In this document: in pieces, positions 53,267-60,836 of the stretch
Numbering within the stretch: position 1 is the stretch's first letter
Layout: the number at the start of each line of letters is the position of its first letter
NCBI GenBank assembly: GCA_934098375.1
Contig: CAKOOC010000003.1
Location: forward strand, 1-64,000
Origin: an uncultured Bacilli bacterium
GTDB lineage: Bacteria; Bacillota_I; Bacilli_A; RF39; UBA660
Direction of reading: 5' to 3'
DNA length: 64,000 nucleotides
Position numbers and translations under genes: made by a program
Notes under the pieces: model-generated
What the model was told of the DNA's origin: nothing
What the model saw: only the letters and a program-made list of their open reading frames with translations
The model's database searches: none

Positions 53267-54553
53267 TTAATTATTTCTTAGTAATCTATTTAGTTCTACT
53301 GCATACTCTAAAGGAAGTTCTTTTTTAAAATCAGAAATAAATCCCAAAATAACTAATTCTTTAGCACGGTCCTCATTTAATCCTTTACTCATTAAATAAA
53401 ATAATTTTTCCGCACTTAATTTAGAAACCGTTGCTTCATGTTCCAAAATACTACTATCATTTAAAACTACATTTTTAGGAATTGTATCACTCTTAGAAAT
53501 ATTATCCATTAAAATAGTATCGCATTTTAATGAGGCTTCACTACTTGACGCTCCCGGAAGAATTTTTATTGTTCCCCTATAATTAGCACTTCCTCCCCCT
53601 TCAGCAATACTTTTGGAAATAATAGTGCTTTTAGTATGTTTTCCTATATGTATCATTTTAGCCCCAGCATCTAAAATTTGACCCTTTTTGGCATACGCTA
53701 TACTTAAAGAACTAGATGATGAATAATCTCCTTTTAATATACTAGCAGGATACTTCATTGTTATATAACTTCCAATATTTCCATCTAGCCACTGCATATA
53801 ACCATGTTCATCAACTATACTTCTTTTAGTAACTAAATTATAAACATCCGTGCTCCAATTTTGAATTGTACTATATTTGCATTTTGCTCTTTTACCAACA
53901 TATATTTCTACAACCCCCGCATGAAGTGAATTCTGTGAATAACTTGTCGCTGTACAGCCTTCAATATAAGATAATTCTGCATCATCATCAACTATAATTA
54001 TTGTTCTTTCAAACTGTCCCATTAACTCACTAGATATTCTAAAATAACTTTGTAGTGGTCTATCCAATTTTACTCCTTTAGGAATATAAATAAATGATCC
54101 ACCACTCCATAACGCTCCATTTAAAGCCGTAAATTTATTTTCATCATATTTAACTAAATTATTAAAATATTCCTTAAACATTTCCGGATACTCTTTTAAT
54201 GCTTCATCCGTCGATAAAAAAATAACACCTTGATCATCTTTCATCTTATGATAAAAAACTTCACTTTCTATCTGATTAGAAACTCCACACAAATAAGTCT
54301 TTTCGGCATCTATAACACCTAATTTTTTAAATGTATCCTTAACATCTTTATCAACATTTTCCCAGTTATCAGTTAACTCTCCCACTTTTTTATAATAATT
54401 AATTGATTCAAAATCTATATTTAATTCTGGCCCAAAATTAGGATTATCTAATTCTAAGAACTTTTTAAAAGATTTAATTCTAAAATCAAGCATCCATTCT
54501 GGTTCTTTTTTTAATTTAGAAATTTTAGTAATGTAATCTTCATTTAATTTCAT
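53267..54553 (-). CDS. sufB: SufB-type Fe-S cluster scaffold protein
   Basis: A 428-residue protein with SufB/SufD signatures: IYIPKGVKLDRPLQSYFRIS, CTATSYSQNSLHAGVVEIYV, a beta-helix core of alternating residues, and ILPGASSSEASLKCDTILMD with EATVSKLSAEKLFYLMSKGL near the C-terminus. SufB scaffolds iron-sulfur clusters with SufC and SufD. The usual neighbours sufC, sufD, sufS and sufU are not in this window, so the operon order is broken. Slightly shorter than typical (about 465), mostly at the N-terminus. Start after AGTGGTGATT. Confidence 0.92.
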   Translation of the reverse strand: MKLNEDYITKISKLKKEPEWMLDFRIKSFKKFLELDNPNFGPELNIDFESINYYKKVGELTDNWENVDKDVKDTFKKLGVIDAEKTYLCGVSNQIESEVFYHKMKDDQGVIFLSTDEALKEYPEMFKEYFNNLVKYDENKFTALNGALWSGGSFIYIPKGVKLDRPLQSYFRISSELMGQFERTIIIVDDDAELSYIEGCTATSYSQNSLHAGVVEIYVGKRAKCKYSTIQNWSTDVYNLVTKRSIVDEHGYMQWLDGNIGSYITMKYPASILKGDYSSSSSLSIAYAKKGQILDAGAKMIHIGKHTKSTIISKSIAEGGGSANYRGTIKILPGASSSEASLKCDTILMDNISKSDTIPKNVVLNDSSILEHEATVSKLSAEKLFYLMSKGLNEDRAKELVILGFISDFKKELPLEYAVELNRLLRNN

Positions 54554-54592
54554 AAAAAATCACCACTAAATATTATAAAACAGTTTTACACT

Positions 54593-54633
54593 AAAAAAAA
54601 GACTAGAATTTTAATCTCTTTTTTTCTTCTAGT
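54593..54633 (-). terminator. Terminator after the broken small gene
   Basis: On the minus strand ACTAGAA and TTCTAGT (54627-54633 and 54602-54608) pair with 18-base loop, then eight T's. It overlaps the stop of the 34-residue ORF. Confidence 0.6.
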
Positions 54634-54707
54634 AAACTAATAACTGGTAAAACATTTTCATCAATATAGTTTTTTAAAAAAGGAAGTAACTCATTTAGAT
54701 AGCGCAT
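54603..54707 (-). CDS. Small ORF, possible second half of a broken small gene
   Basis: Thirty-four codons starting with ATG inside the end of the 46-residue ORF and reading MRYLNELLPFLKNYIDENVL and more. It is in the -1 frame relative to the upstream ORF. A single indel would join the two into one helical acidic protein of about 75 residues, ended by a strong terminator. As separate peptides neither has a recognised family. Confidence 0.4.
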   Translation of the reverse strand: MRYLNELLPFLKNYIDENVLPVISLLEEKKRLKF

Positions 54708-54831
54708 CAGTTAAATCCATAAAAAAAGTTAAATGATCATTAAAATATCTATCATTTTTAAAATATACAAAAAAATCATTTAAATAACGATTTATTTCCT
54801 CCATATTATCTTTAGAGAATCTTTTTTTCAT
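54691..54831 (-). CDS. Small ORF, possible first half of a broken small gene
   Basis: A 46-residue ORF after a GGGGGT-type site, reading MKKRFSKDNMEEINRYLNDF and ending ...DLTDALSK before TGA. It is helical and charged. The reading continues in another frame as the 34-residue ORF (54603-54707). It stands between spoVS and sufB, but its terminator and spacing suggest an independent unit. The stretch 54554-54887 contains nothing else. Confidence 0.45.
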   Translation of the reverse strand: MKKRFSKDNMEEINRYLNDFFVYFKNDRYFNDHLTFFMDLTDALSK

Positions 54832-54878
54832 AAATATACCCCCTTTTAAAGTATATCACATAATTATTAAAAGCATAA

Positions 54879-54898
54879 TAAAAAGGCTTATGCAGCCT
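54879..54898 (-). terminator. Terminator of spoVS
   Basis: On the minus strand AGGCT-GCATA-AGCCT followed by a T tract (stem 54884-54898). It overlaps the spoVS stop at 54888. Confidence 0.78.
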
Positions 54899-55148
54899 CT
54901 ACAATTAATTTAATCGCTGTTTTTTCGGCACCCTCAATTATAATATCTGAAAATGCTGGAATAACAACTAAATTTTTCCCACTCGGAGCAACAAATCCCC
55001 TGGCAATTGCAATAGCTTTAATCGCTTGATTTAAACTCCCTGCTCCAATTGTTTGAATTTCTACTACTCCATCTAGTCTAAAAACGTTCGCGATTGCCCC
55101 TGCTACTTTGCTAGGATTACTCTTACTAGATACTTTTAATGTTTCCAT
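54888..55148 (-). CDS. spoVS: Stage V sporulation protein S
   Basis: An 86-residue protein with the SpoVS sequence: METLKVSSKSNPSKVAGAIA, IQTIGAGSLNQAIKAIAIAR and FVAPSGKNLVVIPAFSDI. SpoVS is a small Alba-like DNA-binding protein that acts at several stages of sporulation and also occurs in some non-sporulating bacteria. Its ribosome site AAGGAGG (55153-55159) overlaps the 3' arm of a hairpin (55156-55178). With SpoIVA and the YjcZ-like protein this supports sporulation ability. Confidence 0.95.
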   Translation of the reverse strand: METLKVSSKSNPSKVAGAIANVFRLDGVVEIQTIGAGSLNQAIKAIAIARGFVAPSGKNLVVIPAFSDIIIEGAEKTAIKLIVEAA

Positions 55149-55155
55149 TTTGCCT

Positions 55156-55178
55156 CCTTCATAAAAATATTATGAAGG
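55156..55178 (-). promoter_or_regulatory. Hairpin covering the spoVS ribosome binding site
   Basis: Perfect 9-bp arms CCTTCATAA and TTATGAAGG with a 5-base loop. On the message the 3' arm includes the start of AAGGAGG, so folding would hide part of the ribosome site. The stem has no U run, so it is not a terminator. Confidence 0.5.
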
Positions 55179-55232
55179 ATATATTTGTTTTAGAATATTA
55201 TTATTAGGTTTTAATTTTAAACAAAGAAGTAT

Positions 55233-55814
55233 TTATTTTAATCCTTGGCTTTTATTAAGCTTCGTTAATTTCAAATAACTTGGAACATCTTTTACCATAA
55301 TTATTTCACTTAAATGTTCTTCAACTTTTTCTTTTGATAGTTCCGATGCTAAACAAAATACATTATTACCATATCTTGTTTTACCTAAATATAAATCAGA
55401 CCAATGACTTCTAAGTGATATTAAAATAGGCACTAAGGTAAAATTGCCATCATTAAATAAAACTGTATAAGGAGTAATGTCTCCTGATGGCAGTAAATTG
55501 CCTACAATTGGAAGAAGCAATGTATTTTCATTGATAACAACCTTTACACCTTCACTATTATAAGTATAGGCTCCCTTACGATTAAAATATATTTTATTTA
55601 AATTATCTTCTTCACTTATTGCCATATCTTCAAATTTATCTTGAACATCCTTAGGCATATCATCAAAATCACAATACAAGTTTTGAGGTTTTACCACTTT
55701 TCTTGTTACCACAAATGGCAAGCATTCTTTAAAGCCACCATTCGCAAGCATATAAACTTTAACTGATTTTAGTAGTTCTTTTGGAACATATCTAATATTT
55801 AAAAACTTTTTCAT
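55233..55814 (-). CDS. Uncharacterised protein next to the rRNA-type methyltransferase
   Basis: A 193-residue soluble protein, mixed alpha and beta, starting MKKFLNIRYVPKELLKSVKV. It contains IVGNLLPSGDITPYTVLFND and RSHWSDLYLGKTRYGNNVFC but no motif I recognise. It follows the methyltransferase gene with no gap (TAAATG), so the two are translated together and may share a pathway. Four residue blocks rich in Tyr and Asn look solvent-exposed. Function unknown. Confidence 0.65.
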   Translation of the reverse strand: MKKFLNIRYVPKELLKSVKVYMLANGGFKECLPFVVTRKVVKPQNLYCDFDDMPKDVQDKFEDMAISEEDNLNKIYFNRKGAYTYNSEGVKVVINENTLLLPIVGNLLPSGDITPYTVLFNDGNFTLVPILISLRSHWSDLYLGKTRYGNNVFCLASELSKEKVEEHLSEIIMVKDVPSYLKLTKLNKSQGLK

Positions 55815-56660
55815 TTATTTTTCCCATCTAGCTGTAATCCCACATGGTAAAATTAAACCATCATTTGCCTTTACCCCTAATTCGGTACTAGTAATTTTTC
55901 CCGGTTTATTAATTGTTTTTCTTAAAATATTTTCTAAAACGGTCATAGATAATCCTGTTGTATATGAATTTATAATAAATAAAAGTGGTTCATCTGCAAG
56001 TAATGATGCAGCATCACTTACTAAATTATACAAATCTTTTTCTATTGACCATACTTCATTCTTAGCCCCTCTACCAAATGAAGGTGGATCCATAATAATT
56101 ATATCGTATTTATTTCCTCTTCTTATTTCTCTTTTAACTAATTTTTTTACATCATCAATATAAAATTTAATTTTGTTTTCATCAAGTTTATTTAATCTTA
56201 CATTTTCTTTAGCCCATTCTATCATCCCTTTAGATGAATCAACATGAACTACATTTGCCCCTTCCATTAAAGCAGCAACGCTAGCAGCGCCAGTATAAGC
56301 AAACAAGTTAAGAACATTTACTTCTTTATTTGAGTATTTTATTTTATTTCTAATAATATCCCAGTTATATGCTTGTTCTGGAAACAATCCCGTATGCTTA
56401 AAACCCATTAATTTTAAATTAAATTTCATATCTTTATAATTAACTATCCAAGACGAAGGAACATTTTTATTAATTATCCAAGCCCCACCACCTGTATTTG
56501 AGCGGTTATAAGTTGCATCCACTTTTATATTATTATCATTACCAGGCCATATAATTTCCGGATCCGGTCTTTTCAAATAAACACTTCCCCATCTTTCGTA
56601 CTTGTAGCCATTACTCATTGCTAATATTTCATAATCATTAAAATCTTTTATTGTTTCCAT
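55815..56660 (-). CDS. RlmI-like class I SAM-dependent methyltransferase
   Basis: A 281-residue protein with the Rossmann methyltransferase motifs: VLNLFAYTGAASVAALMEGA (SAM motif I), VVHVDSSKGMIEWAKEN, and IIMDPPSFGRGAKNEVW, where DPPSF is the signature of rRNA and DNA base methyltransferases of the RlmI/RlmK (COG1092) type. It lacks the PUA domain at the N-terminus that RlmI carries. Its likely substrate is 23S rRNA or another RNA. Starts after GTTATGG and is followed directly by an unknown gene. Confidence 0.85.
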   Translation of the reverse strand: METIKDFNDYEILAMSNGYKYERWGSVYLKRPDPEIIWPGNDNNIKVDATYNRSNTGGGAWIINKNVPSSWIVNYKDMKFNLKLMGFKHTGLFPEQAYNWDIIRNKIKYSNKEVNVLNLFAYTGAASVAALMEGANVVHVDSSKGMIEWAKENVRLNKLDENKIKFYIDDVKKLVKREIRRGNKYDIIIMDPPSFGRGAKNEVWSIEKDLYNLVSDAASLLADEPLLFIINSYTTGLSMTVLENILRKTINKPGKITSTELGVKANDGLILPCGITARWEK

Positions 56661-56702
56661 AACAACCTCAATTCATTAATATATTACCATATTTCTTAAG
56701 AA

Positions 56703-56727
56703 ACAAAAAGAGTTTAAACAAACCCTT
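56703..56727 (-). terminator. Terminator of glyS
   Basis: On the minus strand AAGGGTTT-GTTT-AAACTCTT (56708-56715 and 56720-56727, one G-U pair) with a T-rich tail. It lies 32 bases past the glyS stop. Confidence 0.7.
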
Positions 56728-56758
56728 ATTTTTGGAACAAAATCACACTTTTGTAATT

Positions 56759-58135
56759 TTATAACTTTATTCTATCTTCAATATACTTAACTAAATCTGC
56801 TATTCTTACCGTTTCTTGTTGCATCGTGTCACGTTCTCTAACCGTCACTGTACCATCATTAATTGTGCTATCATCTACAGTTACCGCAAAAGGTGTTCCA
56901 ACCGCATCACATCTACGATATCTCTTACCAATGGAACCACTTTCATCATAACTTACATTAAACTCTTGTGAAAGCAAACTATAAATTTCCATCGCTTTTT
57001 CACTATGATTTTTCTTGATAAGTGGCAAAATAGTTGCTTTAATCGGACTTAAATAAGGAATAACTTTTAAAACTTCTCTTTCTTCCCCGTTTTCTAAGGT
57101 TTCTTTAGTATAAGCATCACATAAAACCGTTAAAATCAATCTATCTAATCCTACACTAGGCTCAATTACATAAGGTAAATACTTTTCATTTGTTACGGGA
57201 TCTAAATATCTTAAATCTTGACCTGAATGTTTCATGTGAACACCCAAATCATAATCTGTTCGATCAGCAATTCCCCATAATTCGCCCCAGCCCATCGGAT
57301 ATTTATACTCTATATCAGTAGTTGCTTTACTATAAAAAGATAATTCTTCTTTGGCATGATCACGGTATCTCAAATTTTCTTCTTTAATACCAAGTAACTT
57401 TAAGAAATTAATGCAGTACTCTTTATAATACTTAAACCATTCTAAATCTGTTCCTGGTTTACAAAAGAATTCTAATTCCATTTGTTCAAATTCTCTAATT
57501 CTAAAAATAAAATTTCCTGGTGTTATTTCATTTCTAAAACTTTTACCAGTTTGTCCAATACCAAAAGGAACCTTTGCTCTCATACTTCTTTGAACATTTA
57601 AAAAATTCGTAAAAATACCTTGTGCTGTTTCCCCTCTTAAATAACAAATACTTTTAGCATCTTCTGTAACCCCAATATGAGTTTCAAATAACAAATTAAA
57701 TTTTCGAATATCCGTAAAATCTGTGCTACCACACTTAGGACAAGCAATTTTATTATCTCTAATAAATTCCTCTAACTTTTTATTATCCCATCCATCGCCT
57801 GTTTCTTTTCCTTTAGTAAAATCTTCAACCAATTTATCAGCACGATATCTACTTTTACATTTTTTACAGTCCATTAAAGGATCAGCAAAACTTGTAACAT
57901 GTCCAGATGCTACCCAAACTTCCGGATTCATCAAAATTGCCGCATCAAGTCCATAATTATTGGGTATCTCTGTAATAAACTTTTTCCACCAAGCTTTTCT
58001 AATATTTTCTTTTAATTCTTTTCCTAAAGGGCCATAATCCCAAGTATTAGATAATCCTCCATAAATCTCTGAACCTTGAAATATAAATCCATAATTTTTA
58101 CAATAATTAACAATATCATCCATACTAAATTTCAT
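56759..58135 (-). CDS. glyS: Glycyl-tRNA synthetase, single-chain (dimeric) type
   Basis: A 458-residue class II synthetase of the alpha2 type. Zinc-like CxxC pairs CKKCKSRYRADK and CPKCGSTDF are present, then class II motifs: FNLLFETHIG, LRGETAQGIFTNF, GIGQTGKSFRNEITPGNFIF and REFEQMELEFF. The C-terminus has the anticodon-binding region (IKATILPLIKKNHSEKAMEI). It charges tRNA-Gly. It is the second gene of a unit behind a T-box-like leader, overlapping the LOG-family gene by 11 bases, so glycine availability probably controls both. Confidence 0.96.
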   Translation of the reverse strand: MKFSMDDIVNYCKNYGFIFQGSEIYGGLSNTWDYGPLGKELKENIRKAWWKKFITEIPNNYGLDAAILMNPEVWVASGHVTSFADPLMDCKKCKSRYRADKLVEDFTKGKETGDGWDNKKLEEFIRDNKIACPKCGSTDFTDIRKFNLLFETHIGVTEDAKSICYLRGETAQGIFTNFLNVQRSMRAKVPFGIGQTGKSFRNEITPGNFIFRIREFEQMELEFFCKPGTDLEWFKYYKEYCINFLKLLGIKEENLRYRDHAKEELSFYSKATTDIEYKYPMGWGELWGIADRTDYDLGVHMKHSGQDLRYLDPVTNEKYLPYVIEPSVGLDRLILTVLCDAYTKETLENGEEREVLKVIPYLSPIKATILPLIKKNHSEKAMEIYSLLSQEFNVSYDESGSIGKRYRRCDAVGTPFAVTVDDSTINDGTVTVRERDTMQQETVRIADLVKYIEDRIKL

Positions 58136-58658
58136 TTTTTTCTACCTCTTTCTTTAATTCATCTAATGTATTTACAATCATTAAATTATCTAAATCATCA
58201 TCATATAATATATGATTATTTTTATTTTTTTCTAAAAAGTTAATTAATTCATCATAAAATCCCTCATAATTATATAAAAATAACTTTTTACCTTGCTTAT
58301 TAGTTTTAAATTCTTCCATAATCCCGAATAGTTCCGAATACGTTCCTGTCCCACCTGGTAATATCAAGAAAAAATCTGCTAGTTCATACATTCTTTTAAG
58401 TCTATCAAAAGAAGTATGATATTCTTCTTGTGTTGTATCAATCACACTTTTAGGATACTTATCTAAATTAATTCCATAAACACTCTTTTTATTTTCTAAA
58501 AATGTATGTGCACATATTCCCATCATTCCTTTATCATAAGAACCATACACTAATTCAAAATTATTTTTACTAAAATATTCACATACTCTTTTAGTTTCAT
58601 CTAGTATTTCTTTACTAATAAGTGGATTTGATCCACAACCAATAAATATTTTTTTCAT
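58125..58658 (-). CDS. LOG-family (TIGR00730-like) nucleoside monophosphate phosphoribohydrolase-type protein
   Basis: A 177-residue Rossmann-fold protein with LOG signatures: IFIGCGSNPLIS, ELVYGSYDKGMMG, and FLILPGGTGTYSELFGIMEE (PGGTGTxxE). LOG-type enzymes cleave nucleoside 5'-monophosphates to base and ribose phosphate. The gene is first after the T-box-like leader and overlaps glyS by 11 bases, an unusual pairing. Start codon at 58656-58658 follows AGGAGGG. The catalytic Arg and Glu positions are not all confirmed. Confidence 0.87.
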   Translation of the reverse strand: MKKIFIGCGSNPLISKEILDETKRVCEYFSKNNFELVYGSYDKGMMGICAHTFLENKKSVYGINLDKYPKSVIDTTQEEYHTSFDRLKRMYELADFFLILPGGTGTYSELFGIMEEFKTNKQGKKLFLYNYEGFYDELINFLEKNKNNHILYDDDLDNLMIVNTLDELKKEVEKNEI

Positions 58659-58661
58659 TTT

Positions 58662-58782
58662 CCCTCCTAAAATAAAAAGACTCTTACATCATAGGGACGC
58701 ATTTTTACGTGGTTCCACCCTATTTTAGAGTCTTCATTTAGTTATAGCTCGTTCTTTTCCAAGGAAGTCATCGCTTAAATAC
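58662..58782 (-). promoter_or_regulatory. T-box-like leader of the LOG-glyS unit with no room for a full Stem I
   Basis: The minus-strand T-box motif GGGTGGAACCACG lies at 58708-58720, with the partner CCCT at 58693-58696. GACTCT (58727-58732) and AGAGTC (58679-58684) followed by T5 form a terminator. CTAAAAT (58722-58728) can pair with ATTTTAG (58667-58673), which touches the ribosome site AGGAGGG (58662-58668). Only about 62 bases separate the predicted start from the T-box motif, too short for a normal Stem I. A small hairpin there has GGA (a Gly codon) in its loop region (CTTCCTTGGAAAAG). Confidence 0.8.
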
Positions 58783-58788
58783 AAACTT

Positions 58789-58817
58789 ATTATATAAAAA
58801 TATTCTTTCTTTTTCAA
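58789..58817 (-). promoter_or_regulatory. Promoter of the LOG-glyS unit
   Basis: Minus strand TTGAAA (58812-58817), a 17-base spacer, then TATAAT (58789-58794). It gives a start near 58782. Confidence 0.7.
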
Positions 58818-58882
58818 GTCTTTTTATTAACACAATTACGCCTATTTGAGTACACTATAGTAGATACAAAGGAGGTATAAGA

Positions 58883-59086
58883 ATGTATTATTATGGATAT
58901 AATGGCGGTAATGCAATGGGTGGATACGGTTATGGAAACCCATGCTGCAATTCAGGTTATAGCTATGCAGGAAATACTGCTGGTGGCTATGGATTAGGTG
59001 CTGCCTTATGGATAGTTCTATTTATTCTTTTAGTTATTATTATCGGAGCTGGCTGGAGCTGGGGAAACAACAACAATAATAACTAA
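58883..59086 (+). CDS. YjcZ-like small sporulation protein
   Basis: A 67-residue protein with an N-terminal part rich in Gly, Tyr and Asn (MYYYGYNGGNAMGGYGYGNP, with CCNSGY) and a hydrophobic C-terminal helix GAALWIVLFILLVIIIGAGW followed by an Asn tail. This matches the YjcZ/SscA group of small spore-associated proteins of Bacillus. The start follows AAAGGAGG. Its divergent promoter faces the T-box unit. Together with spoIVA and spoVS it suggests sporulation. The family is judged by composition and helix, so the exact member is uncertain. Confidence 0.75.
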   Translation: MYYYGYNGGNAMGGYGYGNPCCNSGYSYAGNTAGGYGLGAALWIVLFILLVIIIGAGWSWGNNNNNN

Positions 59087-59098
59087 TTAAAGATTATT

Positions 59099-59123
59099 GA
59101 CTATTTAGTTAATAGTCTTTTTT
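59099..59123 (+). terminator. Terminator of the YjcZ-like gene
   Basis: GACTATT-TAGTT-AATAGTC followed by T6 (stem 59099-59117, tail 59118-59123). Confidence 0.87.
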
Positions 59124-59156
59124 AGTGTAATAAAAAGCATATTATCTATTAAATTA

Positions 59157-59165
59157 TGTTATAAT
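59157..59165 (+). promoter_or_regulatory. Extended -10 promoter element of the slipin gene
   Basis: TGTTATAAT (59157-59165) is an extended -10. No strong -35 is visible. It lies 22 bases upstream of the start codon. Confidence 0.5.
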
Positions 59166-59187
59166 TTCTTTAGAGAGGAGAAAACTT

Positions 59188-59946
59188 ATGGAGCCAATTA
59201 TAATTTTGCTAATTTTTTTAGTAATAATTCTTTTACTAAGATCTATTAGACAAATTAATGAATATGAAAGAGGCGTATTATTTCGTTTTGGTAAATTCAA
59301 ACGTATTTTAAATCCTGGTTGGAGATTAATTTTTCCTATCATCGATTCCATGAAAAAAGTAGATATTAGAACTAAAGCTGTTGATGTACCTGAGCAAGAT
59401 GCAATTACTAAAGATAATGTTTCTATTAGAATTAATGCTGTTCTATATTACAAGATATTCGATGCATCTAAAGCCATTATTGCCGTTGAAAACTATAAAT
59501 ATGCTGTTGCTCAGTTAGCCCAGACTACTATGCGTAACGCTGTTGGTGCCGTATCTTTAGATGAATTACTTGCCGAAAGAGATAAAATTTCTGAAGAAAT
59601 TTGTAAAATCGTTGATGAAGCCACTGACCCCTGGGGTGTCAAAGTTGAAAATGTTGAACTAAAAGACATCTCTTTACCAGAAGAAATGAAAAGAGTTATT
59701 GCTAGAGTTGCTGAAGCGGAACGTGAAAAAGAAGCCGTTATAACTAAAGCTAAAGGTGAAGTTGAAGCATCAGAAAACTTGGCCAAAGCAGCTGATCTTA
59801 TGTCTAAAACACCAGGTGCAATGCACTTAAGAACTTTATCAACAATAAGCGATATTTCTTCAGATCAATCTAACACTATTGTTTTTGCTCTTCCTATTGA
59901 AGTTTTAGAAGCAATAAAAGGATACTCTGAAAACAAAAAGAAATAA
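59188..59946 (+). CDS. Slipin/stomatin-like SPFH-domain membrane protein
   Basis: A 252-residue protein with one N-terminal helix (about 3-19), the SPFH (band 7) domain (NEYERGVLFRFGKFKRILNP, MKKVDIRTKAVDVPEQDAIT, AQTTMRNAVGAVSLDELLAE) and a C-terminal coiled coil (AEREKEAVITKAKGEVEASE). Such slipins form oligomeric membrane microdomain scaffolds. A partner NfeD-like protease is often next to slipins but is not visible here. It has a good GAGGAG site and a strong terminator downstream, so it is monocistronic. Confidence 0.94.
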   Translation: MEPIIILLIFLVIILLLRSIRQINEYERGVLFRFGKFKRILNPGWRLIFPIIDSMKKVDIRTKAVDVPEQDAITKDNVSIRINAVLYYKIFDASKAIIAVENYKYAVAQLAQTTMRNAVGAVSLDELLAERDKISEEICKIVDEATDPWGVKVENVELKDISLPEEMKRVIARVAEAEREKEAVITKAKGEVEASENLAKAADLMSKTPGAMHLRTLSTISDISSDQSNTIVFALPIEVLEAIKGYSENKKK

Positions 59947-59968
59947 CCAGTTTAAGGTTATTTCTTTT
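59941..59968 (+). terminator. Terminator of the slipin gene
   Basis: AAATAACC-AGTTTAA-GGTTATTT followed by CTTTT (stem 59941-59963). A second hairpin AAGGAT-AAA-ATCCTT with T7 (59981-60002) lies just beyond, inside the end of the convergent gene, and reinforces the stop. Confidence 0.82.
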
Positions 59969-60830
59969 ACCATAAATTCAAAGGATAAAATCCTTTTTTT
60001 ATTTTTTCCTCTACTTTAATTCTTATATAGTCAGCATCTTCTGGATAAGTAATTTCATACCAATCAGCATCAGATTTAACAACATTTAAATTAAAATTAT
60101 CATTTAAAACCATTTTAGATATAACATCTGGGAGCATAAATTCATCATTAGAAATATCTAAAGTATTTACTTTAAACTCATACATATATTTTTTTAACAA
60201 ACTAAAAATTTGTTTATTAAATGCCCATGCATTAGTTGAAACTAATGTATTTTTATTTACTTTTAATTTCTGTTTAGTTTTTAAATCTCTTGCTATAATA
60301 ACATCATTATCTTTATATACTAATGACTCTTTTATAATTTCTTGATTATTTTCTCTAAAGATTAATCCCCTTTTTACCTCTTTATCATTCGTTAATGTTT
60401 TTATAATTTCATAACCAACTAGATTTATATTATTTTCTTTACTATTTATAAGTGCATCATAAAGTTTTTTAAAACAATCTTCACCATACCAATTATCCCC
60501 ATTAATAATTGCAAATTTATCACTAACAACATCTTTAATCATATATAAAGCATGTGCTGTTCCCCAAGGCTTATTTCTATTTATACCATTTAGTTCACTA
60601 GTCTGACAAACATATATAATAGGCACATTTTTTATTCTTTTATTTATCGTTTCTTCAAATAATTCTTGATATTCTTTTCTTATTATTATAATAATTCTTT
60701 TAAAACCCGCTTTAATCGCATCATAAATATTATAATCAATAATAAATTCTCCATTTACTCCGACTGGACAAAGCTGTTTTAATCCTCCAAAACGCGATCC
60801 TTTACCAGCCGCCATTATAACCAAATCCAT
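59967..60830 (-). CDS. Sugar-phosphate nucleotidyltransferase
   Basis: A 287-residue protein with the nucleotidyltransferase motif MDLVIMAAGKGSRFGGLKQL at the N-terminus (GxGxRFxxxK type), IINGDNWYGEDCF for the metal-binding GD, and TAHALYMIKDVV. It activates a sugar phosphate as an NDP-sugar; the sugar cannot be named. It lacks the C-terminal left-handed helix seen in bifunctional GlmU. The gene lies 6 bases downstream of ffh on the minus strand, so it is probably cotranscribed with it. Confidence 0.83.
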   Translation of the reverse strand: MDLVIMAAGKGSRFGGLKQLCPVGVNGEFIIDYNIYDAIKAGFKRIIIIIRKEYQELFEETINKRIKNVPIIYVCQTSELNGINRNKPWGTAHALYMIKDVVSDKFAIINGDNWYGEDCFKKLYDALINSKENNINLVGYEIIKTLTNDKEVKRGLIFRENNQEIIKESLVYKDNDVIIARDLKTKQKLKVNKNTLVSTNAWAFNKQIFSLLKKYMYEFKVNTLDISNDEFMLPDVISKMVLNDNFNLNVVKSDADWYEITYPEDADYIRIKVEEKIKKGFYPLNLW

Positions 60831-60836
60831 AAATAC

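Noticed and set aside
55179..55260. SigH-type promoter for spoVS
   Set aside because: A possible AGGATTA box is present but no GAAT-type -10 at the right spacing was found.
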